Shown here: positions 12,627-18,642 of the stretch, in pieces
Position numbering within the stretch: the stretch's first letter is position 1
Layout: each line of letters begins with the position of its first letter
Source: an uncultured Adlercreutzia sp.
GTDB lineage: Bacteria > Actinomycetota > Coriobacteriia > Coriobacteriales > Eggerthellaceae
Length of the DNA stretch: 18,642 nucleotides
Direction of reading: 5' to 3'
Assembly (NCBI GenBank): GCA_902478715.1
Contig: CABSMC010000049.1
Location: 1 to 18,642, forward strand
Position numbers and translations under genes: made by a program
The notes under the pieces: generated by a model
Database searches by the model: none
Told to the model about the DNA's origin: nothing
Seen by the model: only the letters and a program-made list of their open reading frames with translations

Positions 12627-14408
12627 TTACAGGATGCGCAGGCTCACATCCTTCAGCTGGCGGCCGGTGACGGCACTCGGAGCGCCGGTCATGGGGTCGC
12701 TCGCGCTGCTCGTCTTCGGGAAGGCGATGACATCGCGGATGGAGTCCTTGCGGGCCAGAAGCATCACGAGACGATCCAAGCCCAGGGCGATGCCGCCGTG
12801 CGGCGGGGCGCCCAGCTCCAGCGCGCGAATGAGGTGGCCGAACTTCTCGTCGATCTCCTCATCGGTCAGTCCCACGACGCGCAGGATGCGGCGCTGCTCC
12901 TCGGCGTTGTGGATGCGGATGGTGCCGCCGCCCACCTCGAAGCCGTCCATGACCAAGTCGTAGGAGTAGCTGCCGCAGGCCAAAGGATCGCTCTCGATCT
13001 TGTCCAGATCCTCCTTCAGCACATGGGTGAAGGGATGGTGCTCGGCAGCGTACTTCTTCTCGTCCTCGTCGTAGCGGAACATGGGGAAGTTCACGACCCA
13101 CAGCAGCGCGTGGCCCTCGCGGGGGATGTTCATGGCGTCGGCCATGTGCAGGCGCAGGGCGGAGAGCACCGCGTTGGCGACCTCAGGCTTATCGGCCGCA
13201 AACAGCAAAAGATCGCCGGGCTCTACTTCCATCTCGGCCTTCAGGGCCGCCCACTCCTCGTCGGTGAAGAACTTCTTGATGGGGCTCTTCTCCTGGCCAT
13301 CGGTGGTGAACGCCACCCAGGCCATGCCCTTGGCGCCGTTGGCCTCGGCGATGCTGGCGAGCTTCTCCACCTCGCCGCGGGACCAGTCGCCGGCACCCTT
13401 GACGTTGATGGCCTTCACCACGCCGCCGGACTGGGCGACGCTCGCGAACACCTTGAAGCCGGTGTCCTTCACGATGTCGGTGATGTCGTGGAGCAGCATG
13501 CCGAAGCGCACGTCGGGGCGATCGCAGCCGTACAGGCGCATGGCGTCGGCGTACTGCATCTTCTGCAGCGGGAAGGCGACGTCGATCACACCCACAGCCT
13601 TCAAGGTCTCGGCCATGACGCCTTCCATCATGTCGCACACATCGTCGCCCTCGACGAAGGACATCTCGATGTCGACCTGGGTGAACTCGGGCTGGCGATC
13701 GGCGCGCAGGTCCTCGTCGCGGAAACAGCGGGCAATCTGGTAATAGCGCTCCACCCCGGCGCACATGAGCATCTGCTTGAACTGCTGGGGACTCTGGGGC
13801 AGGGCGTAGAACTTGCCCGGGTTCGGACGCGACGGCACGATGTAGTCGCGGGCGCCCTCGGGCGTGGAGTTCGCCAGAATCGGCGTCTCGATCTCCAGGA
13901 AACCACGCTCGTCCAGGGCCCGGCGCATGGCCTGGGTCACCGTGTGGCGCAGCTTCAGGTTGGCGAGCATCTCGGGACGGCGGATGTCCAGATAGCGCCA
14001 CTTCATGCGCGTGATCTCATCGGTCTCGATGCCATCCTCAATGGAGAAGGGCGGCGTCACCGACGTGTTCAGCACCTGTACCGCATTGGCCAAAACTTCG
14101 ATCTCGCCCGTGATCATGTTCGGGTTGATCGCCTCCGGTGCACGCTCGCGCACGCGCCCGGACACCTTCAGCACGTACTCGCGACCCAAGTGCTCGGCCG
14201 CATGGAAGTCCTCCTCGCTCACGCAATCGGGATCGACCACCACCTGGGTATAGCCATCACGGTCGCGCAGGTCGATGAAGATAAGGCCGCCGTGGTCGCG
14301 GGTGTGCCACGCCCAACCGCACAAAGTCACCTCTTGGTTCACATCAGTCGCACGCAGCTGCCCGCAGGTGGCGGTATGCATGCAATATTCGTTGCGGAAG
14401 TCTTCCAT
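12627..14408 (-). CDS. aspS: Aspartyl-tRNA synthetase, probably non-discriminating (Asp/Asn)
   Basis: 593 aa from the chosen ATG. A TTG nine codons earlier (14435) is in frame, but the AGGAG ribosome site would then be inside the gene, and the likely start of transcription leaves almost no leader. The AGGAG-to-ATG gap of 13 nt is long; ATG at codon 10 is another option. The N-terminal OB anticodon-binding domain has CGWAWHTRDHGGLIFIDLRD (30-49). Class II motifs follow: motif 2 FRDEDLRADRQPEFTQVDIE (229-248) with Arg230, and motif 3 GIALGLDRL (539-547) with Arg546. The bacterial GAD insertion lies at roughly 300-420. His39 in RDHGG, where discriminating enzymes such as that of E. coli have Leu, is the mark of non-discriminating AspRS that also charges tRNA-Asn for GatCAB amidation. 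That part is inference from known family determinants. Confidence 0.95.
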   Translation of the reverse strand: MEDFRNEYCMHTATCGQLRATDVNQEVTLCGWAWHTRDHGGLIFIDLRDRDGYTQVVVDPDCVSEEDFHAAEHLGREYVLKVSGRVRERAPEAINPNMITGEIEVLANAVQVLNTSVTPPFSIEDGIETDEITRMKWRYLDIRRPEMLANLKLRHTVTQAMRRALDERGFLEIETPILANSTPEGARDYIVPSRPNPGKFYALPQSPQQFKQMLMCAGVERYYQIARCFRDEDLRADRQPEFTQVDIEMSFVEGDDVCDMMEGVMAETLKAVGVIDVAFPLQKMQYADAMRLYGCDRPDVRFGMLLHDITDIVKDTGFKVFASVAQSGGVVKAINVKGAGDWSRGEVEKLASIAEANGAKGMAWVAFTTDGQEKSPIKKFFTDEEWAALKAEMEVEPGDLLLFAADKPEVANAVLSALRLHMADAMNIPREGHALLWVVNFPMFRYDEDEKKYAAEHHPFTHVLKEDLDKIESDPLACGSYSYDLVMDGFEVGGGTIRIHNAEEQRRILRVVGLTDEEIDEKFGHLIRALELGAPPHGGIALGLDRLVMLLARKDSIRDVIAFPKTSSASDPMTGAPSAVTGRQLKDVSLRIL

Positions 14409-14451
14409 AGTCGTTTCGTTGCTCCTAGGGGTCAAAAATCACGTGCCCGTA

Positions 14452-14457
14452 ATCGTA
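14452..14457 (-). promoter_or_regulatory. aspS: Possible -10 of aspS
   Basis: TACGAT on the minus strand lies about 44 nt before the chosen aspS ATG. The -35 is poor. A start near 14445 would leave only about 10 nt before the TTG at 14435, which is the reason for preferring the ATG at 14408. Confidence 0.3.
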
Positions 14458-14523
14458 CCGCATTGCAGGCGCGCAAGCTAGCTTTCAGCGCGTTCAGCAA
14501 CGGAAAAGCGCACAGACGGCAGC

Positions 14524-14560
14524 AAAAAGCCCCCGTCGCTCACATGCAGCGACGGGGGCT
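14524..14560 (-). terminator. Terminator of the HEAT-protein/acnA operon
   Basis: A perfect 13-bp stem, AGCCCCCGTCGCT (14528-14540) with AGCGACGGGGGCT (14548-14560), with a 7-nt loop and five T residues on the minus strand. Confidence 0.92.
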
Positions 14561-14580
14561 GAGCAATGCACGATCAGCTC

Positions 14581-17241
14581 TTATCCTTTGATCAGATCGC
14601 GCAGCACGTACTGGAGGATGCCGCCATTCTCGTAGTAGCGGCCCTCCGTGGGCGTGTCGATGCGCACGATGGCGTCGAAGGTCACGACGCCTCCATCGGG
14701 CTTCTCGGCCGTCACCTTCACGACAGCCGGACTCGGCAGCCCCGCCGAGAAGTCGATGGGCGCCACCGTGATGGTCTCGGAGCCGTCGAGACCCAGCGTC
14801 TCCGCATTTTGCCCCTCGATGAACTGCAGCGGCAGGATGCCCATGCCGATGAGGTTGGAGCGATGGATGCGCTCGAAGCTCTCCGCGATGGCCGCGCGCA
14901 CGCCGAGCAGCATCGGGCCCTTGGCCGCCCAGTCTCGGGACGAACCGGAGCCGTACATCTTGCCCGCAAGGACTGCCGCCGGCGTGTCGGAGGCGGCGTA
15001 GTTCTCGGCGGCATAATACAGAGGCGTGATCTCGCTGGTGGTAAAGTCGCGGGTCCAGCCGCCCTTGCGGCCGCAGGCCAACTTATTCTGCAGCTTCACG
15101 TTAGCGAAGGTGCCGCGCATCATCACCTCGTGGTTGCCGCGGCGGCTGCCGTAGGTGTTGAAGTCGGCCGGAGCCACGCCATGGGCCTCCAGGTACTCGG
15201 CCGCCGGCATGTCCGGCGCGATGGCACCGGCCGGCGAGATATGATCGGTCGTGATGAAGTCACCGAAGTTGCCGAGCACGCGGGCGCCCTCGATGGCATC
15301 CTGGCCCGCAACCTCGCGGGCCATGCCGTCGAAATAGGGCGGGCGGCGCACGTAGGTAGAGTCATCGTCCCACGCGAAGGTATCGCTCGGCTCGGCGCCC
15401 AGGGCCTGCCACGCGGCGTCGCCCTCAAACATGTTTGCGGCGCCCTGCTCGTACAAGTCGGCGGTCACGAACTCGTCCACCAGCGCCGCCACTTCATCGG
15501 CGGCGGGCACGATGTCAGCGTAGAACACGGGATTTCCCTCAGCGTCCGTACCAAGGGGATCCTTCTCCAGATCGATGTCCATGGTGCCGGCGATGGCGTA
15601 AGCGATGACGTTGGCCGGCTGCATCAGGTAGTTCTGCGACACGTCTGGTGAAATGCGGCCCTCGAAGTTGCGGTTGCCCGACAGAACGCTGGCCAGTTCG
15701 ATGTCGTCGGCCACGGCATGCATGGCCTCGGACAGAGGGCCCGAGTTGCCAATGCAACTCATGCAGCCGAAACCGCAGGTATAGAAGCCCAGCTGGCGCA
15801 AGGGCTCAGTCAGCCCCGCCCGCTCGAGCAGAAGCTCGGTGGCGCGGCTGCCGGGAGCCAAGATGGTCTTCACCCAGGGTGCCGGCGCAAGCCCGCGCTC
15901 GGCAGCGTTGCGCGCCATGAGGCCCGTGGCCAGCATCATGGCCTGGTCGGTGGCCGTGGTGCAGCTCGTCACGGCGGCGATGGCAATGGCTCCGTGGGTC
16001 AGCTCGTAGTCCTCGCCGTCAACTTCCACATGCACTGTTGCATCGTCGAGGCCGCGCTCGGCGCAGATGGCGCGGAAGCGCTCGCTGGCCTTGGCGAGCG
16101 GAATGCGATCGTGGGGGCGCGAGGGGCCCGCCAAAGAAGGTTGGACTGTGGAAAGATCGAGCTCGATCACCTCGGCATAGGTGCGCGGCGCCGCCTCGGG
16201 ATCGTTCCAGTAGCCCTGGGCCTTCGCGTAAGCTTCAACCAGAGCCACCTGCTCGGCGCTGCGACCCGTGAGGCGCAGGTAGTCCAGGGTGCGGTCGTCC
16301 ACCGGGAACAGCGTGCAGGTGCAGCCGTACTCCGGGGTCATGTTCGAGATGCAGGCGCGCTGGGTGGCGGAAAGCGCCGCCACGCCGGGGCCGAAGCATT
16401 CCACAAAGCAGCCCACCACCCCGCGTTCGCGCAGCATTTGCGCGAACGTCAGCGACACGTCCATGGCCGACACGCCTTCGGACAAGTCGCCCGTCAGCTT
16501 CACGCCGATGACGCGGGGCACGAGCGTCGTGATGGGTTGGCCCAGCGCGGCCGCCTCCGCCTCGATGCCGCCCACGCCCCAACCGAGCACACCGATGCCG
16601 TTGGCCGTGGGCGTATGGGAATCGGTGCCCACAAGCGTGTCGAAATACACCACGGACGTGCCATCGGCGCCGGTAAGGCCGGCGGGAGACTCCATGACCA
16701 CGCTGGCGAACTTCTCGATGTTCAGCTGGTGGCAGATGCCCTGCCCCGGCGGCACGATGCGCACATTCTCGAAGGACTCCTGGGCCCATTTCAGGAAGTC
16801 GTAGCGCTCGCCGTTGCGCTTGAACTCCAGCTTCATGTTCTCATCCATGCAGCCGTCGCACCCGGCCACATCCGCAATGACCGAATGATCGATGACCAAA
16901 TCGCACGGCACCTGGGGATTAATTTTCTTCGGATCGCCGCCCAGATCGGCGCAGGCCTCACGCATGACGGCGAAATCGACGAACACCGGCACACCCGTGA
17001 AGTCCTGGAACAACACACGCGCCGGCGAGAACTCCACTTCCTCGCCTGTCTGGCCCGCTAAGCCGGCAGCTACGATGCGCTCGGCCATGGCCTGGGCCTC
17101 TTCGGGCGTGCGCCCGCAGCGCAGCACATTCTCCAAAAGCACGGTAAGGGAGTAAGGCAGCTGCGCCGCCCCCTCTATCTCGCTCACCGGGTAATAGGTG
17201 TAGGCCCCAGCGCCCACCTTCAAAGAAGCTTCAAAGCTCAT
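14581..17241 (-). CDS. acnA: Aconitate hydratase A
   Basis: 886 aa, normal length for AcnA. It interconverts citrate and isocitrate through a [4Fe-4S] cluster. The ATG has AAGGAG 8 nt upstream. Landmarks: VLFQDFTGVPVFVDFAVM (76-93), DLVIDHSV (114-121), PPGQGICHQ (164-172), GTDSHTP (205-211), GVLGWGVGGIEAEAA (217-231), cluster ligands C427 (TSCTTATD) and C493-x2-C496 (GCMSCIGNSGPL), and the swivel-domain active-site stretch GSGSSRDWAAKGP. The Asn normally following SCT is Thr429, and an extra Cys pair, C128-DG-C131, lies in the N-terminal part. It is 18 bp downstream of a HEAT-like gene on the same strand, clearly one operon. Aconitase call is firm; the physiological role (citrate use or partial TCA for glutamate synthesis) is inference. 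Confidence 0.95.
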   Translation of the reverse strand: MSFEASLKVGAGAYTYYPVSEIEGAAQLPYSLTVLLENVLRCGRTPEEAQAMAERIVAAGLAGQTGEEVEFSPARVLFQDFTGVPVFVDFAVMREACADLGGDPKKINPQVPCDLVIDHSVIADVAGCDGCMDENMKLEFKRNGERYDFLKWAQESFENVRIVPPGQGICHQLNIEKFASVVMESPAGLTGADGTSVVYFDTLVGTDSHTPTANGIGVLGWGVGGIEAEAAALGQPITTLVPRVIGVKLTGDLSEGVSAMDVSLTFAQMLRERGVVGCFVECFGPGVAALSATQRACISNMTPEYGCTCTLFPVDDRTLDYLRLTGRSAEQVALVEAYAKAQGYWNDPEAAPRTYAEVIELDLSTVQPSLAGPSRPHDRIPLAKASERFRAICAERGLDDATVHVEVDGEDYELTHGAIAIAAVTSCTTATDQAMMLATGLMARNAAERGLAPAPWVKTILAPGSRATELLLERAGLTEPLRQLGFYTCGFGCMSCIGNSGPLSEAMHAVADDIELASVLSGNRNFEGRISPDVSQNYLMQPANVIAYAIAGTMDIDLEKDPLGTDAEGNPVFYADIVPAADEVAALVDEFVTADLYEQGAANMFEGDAAWQALGAEPSDTFAWDDDSTYVRRPPYFDGMAREVAGQDAIEGARVLGNFGDFITTDHISPAGAIAPDMPAAEYLEAHGVAPADFNTYGSRRGNHEVMMRGTFANVKLQNKLACGRKGGWTRDFTTSEITPLYYAAENYAASDTPAAVLAGKMYGSGSSRDWAAKGPMLLGVRAAIAESFERIHRSNLIGMGILPLQFIEGQNAETLGLDGSETITVAPIDFSAGLPSPAVVKVTAEKPDGGVVTFDAIVRIDTPTEGRYYENGGILQYVLRDLIKG

Positions 17242-17259
17242 GCAACAATCTCCTTGGAA

Positions 17260-17862
17260 CTAGGCAACATTCTCGATGATTTGGTTGGCACGGCGCTTGA
17301 GCATGCCCTTGCCGTTCTCGGCATCGAAGCGCATACGATCGGCCAGGGCGCTTTTCACAGACCCGTCCAGCTTCCCTTGGGAAAAGTCGATGACCGCCAA
17401 GAGCATATCCTGGAATTCCAAATCGCCGTGATAACACTGGATGCCCTCGTCGATGAGAGGCCATACCTTTTCCGAGCGCTTCTCGGTCGTCGCGCCCAGC
17501 TTGCACAGAAAGCGCATGGCGGCCAAGCGCAAAGGACCGCTGTCCTCGTCGAACAGGGCCGCCTCGGCGCCAGGGATGGCCTTGTCGCATGGCCGAGAGT
17601 CGAAGGGCACAACGTAAGTCAGCGCATCAAGACATTCCCAACGCGTCTGAGCCTCGGGGCGCTCCAATGCGTCGACGAGATCGGACGCGAAAGGCACGAG
17701 TATTTCAGGATTCTCAGCAGCCACGCCCGCAATGACCTTCGCTGCCTGCTGGCGGCCGCGACGGCTCCCATCGGAAAGAGCCTCCACCAACTCCTTCAGC
17801 TTCGCCGGATCCTTCAGCGCCTCCTCAACGCGCTTCTTATCTTCAGGGGTCTCTGAACTCAA
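17260..17862 (-). CDS. HEAT-repeat-like protein, first gene of the acnA operon
   Basis: 200 aa, all-helical. The start is TTG, chosen because GGGAGG lies 6 nt upstream and the product opens with a charged helix. The sequence is built of helical pairs typical of HEAT/ARM repeats: about 20-48 (KLKELVEALSDGSRRGRQQAAKVIAG pattern), 50-83 (NPEILVPFASDLVDALERPEAQTRWECLDAL pattern) and 97-123 (GAEAALFDEDSGPLRLAAMRFLC pattern), ending in a basic helix (MLKRRANQIIENVA). No signal peptide or membrane segment, so cytosolic. Such repeats serve as protein-binding scaffolds. Its position directly before acnA suggests a link to aconitase (stability, assembly or a partner), but nothing in the sequence proves that. 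Predicted promoter and palindrome lie just upstream. Confidence 0.82.
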   Translation of the reverse strand: MSSETPEDKKRVEEALKDPAKLKELVEALSDGSRRGRQQAAKVIAGVAAENPEILVPFASDLVDALERPEAQTRWECLDALTYVVPFDSRPCDKAIPGAEAALFDEDSGPLRLAAMRFLCKLGATTEKRSEKVWPLIDEGIQCYHGDLEFQDMLLAVIDFSQGKLDGSVKSALADRMRFDAENGKGMLKRRANQIIENVA

Positions 17863-17911
17863 GGGAAACCTCCCTTTCCTGACGAGCCTTACGGCTCTGT
17901 CATCGACGCCA

Positions 17912-17931
17912 GTTTTCCAGAAAACATTATA
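17912..17931 (-). promoter_or_regulatory. Promoter of the HEAT/acnA operon with a palindrome at the start site
   Basis: On the minus strand a perfect -10 TATAAT (plus-strand 17926-17931) is followed at once by the palindrome GTTTTC-TG-GAAAAC (17912-17925), which would cover about +1, an ideal repressor position. A good -35 is missing: TTGAAA is present but only 13 bp upstream. A second small hairpin, GAGCC/GGCTC (17885-17898), lies in the leader. Confidence 0.5.
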
Positions 17932-17990
17932 CGCGTCCTTATATTTTCAAAGAAAGAAGCCGTTCCCATTTCACGGTTAAGGGCGCACAA

Positions 17991-18018
17991 AAACAAAAAG
18001 ACGCCCGCATGGGCGTCT
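17991..18018 (-). terminator. Terminator of the rRNA operon
   Basis: An 8-bp perfect stem, AGACGCCC (17999-18006) and GGGCGTCT (18011-18018), with a GCAT loop, followed on the minus strand by TTTTTGTTTTTG. It lies about 60 nt after the 5S 3' end; nothing else is seen in that gap. Confidence 0.88.
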
Positions 18019-18080
18019 CGAAAGCACGCTTCCTCAGTAGAAGCTATCTCAAAACTTGTGGACACAGCAAAGCGCCCCCT

Positions 18081-18198
18081 GCGAGCGGAACGACCTGTCC
18101 TCCCGCGGCCCGGGGCCGCAGTACTTTCGGCGAGGTGGGGCTTAACTGCCGAGTTCGGAATGGGATCGGGTGATCCCCCACTCCATGGTTCCGCTCGC
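18081..18198 (-). rRNA. rrf: 5S ribosomal RNA
   Basis: On the minus strand the ~118-nt segment has the 5S core: CCATTCCGAACTCGG, AGTTAAGCCCCACC, then GCCGAAAGTACTGC. The ends form helix I: GCGAGCGGAAC (plus-strand 18081-18091) pairs with GTTCCGCTCGC (18188-18198). The GC-rich helix IV/V arm is extended compared with E. coli. Exact ends are set from helix I pairing and could shift by a base or two. Confidence 0.93.
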
Positions 18199-18317
18199 GG
18201 GAGGCGCTCCCGCGGCAACTGTGTGCCGTCCGAGGGGCCCGGGCAGGATACCCGCGCCACCCTGGCGGTTGCATGCGCGCGACACGTCCATCGATGATCG
18301 CCGTACGTAGTCAATGG
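18199..18317 (-). other. 23S-5S internal transcribed spacer
   Basis: About 119 bp between the 23S 3' end and the 5S 5' end. No tRNA-like cloverleaf was seen. GC-rich flanking sequence may form processing stems. Confidence 0.7.

Positions 18318-18642
<325 letters not shown>

Noticed and set aside
12798..14591. Long plus-strand open frame across aspS
   Set aside because: Exact antisense of a clear AspRS; no independent coding evidence.
15718..17061. Long plus-strand open frame across acnA
   Set aside because: Antisense shadow of aconitase; His/Arg/Gly-rich.
18199..18317. tRNA in the 23S-5S spacer
   Set aside because: No acceptor stem, T-loop or anticodon arm pattern on either strand.

Overview
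The window is GC-rich bacterial chromosomal DNA. The 7-TM membrane protein ending in a LuxR-type HTH, the ffs / dnaX / ybaB / recR cluster, and the codon use together suggest an anaerobic gut actinobacterium of the Coriobacteriia, most likely Eggerthellaceae (Eggerthella / Gordonibacter / Adlercreutzia-like). This placement is an inference from gene content and style, not from a search.

Layout from left to right. (1) 36-758(+): small membrane protein with a long disordered Ala/Pro/Gln-rich N-terminus. (2) 759-1273: non-coding, holding an orphan strong promoter with two hairpins, a cluster of five ~23-30 bp repeats in two orientations, and a tandem-repeat terminator. (3) A divergent pair: a YfcC-family transporter (1274-2863, -) and a membrane-anchored LuxR regulator (3262-4218, +), separated by a highly structured 400-bp region. 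(4) 4362-4679(+): a 105-aa protein carrying only the glycyl-radical-loop-like end of anaerobic ribonucleotide reductase (NrdD), followed by a very strong terminator. (5) Minus-strand cluster ffs (SRP RNA) - DedA - dnaX - ybaB - recR (9373 down to 4760), combining protein targeting, membrane, replication and repair genes; dnaX carries a palindromic mobile-type element inside its linker. (6) 9610-12308(+): a two-gene unit with a membrane-anchored class A beta-lactamase-fold protein overlapping a MptpB-like protein phosphatase by the GTGA arrangement, behind a promoter with three 11-bp-phased direct repeats. (7) 12309-12626: a second intergenic repeat cluster built like the first but from a different sequence. 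(8) Minus strand: aspS (apparently the non-discriminating type), then the two-gene unit HEAT-repeat protein - acnA, with a palindrome over its predicted start site. (9) 17991-18642: the end of an rRNA operon on the minus strand (23S 3' end, spacer, 5S, terminator).

Most of the window is housekeeping DNA with clear terminators on most transcription units. The accessory interest lies in the two repeat clusters, the palindromic element in dnaX, the stand-alone glycyl-radical-loop protein, the envelope serine hydrolase/phosphatase pair, and several candidate regulatory palindromes and direct repeats. No CRISPR array, transposase, prophage gene or tRNA was recognised. Many long open frames antisense to dnaX, aspS, acnA and the transporter are high-GC shadows and are left out.
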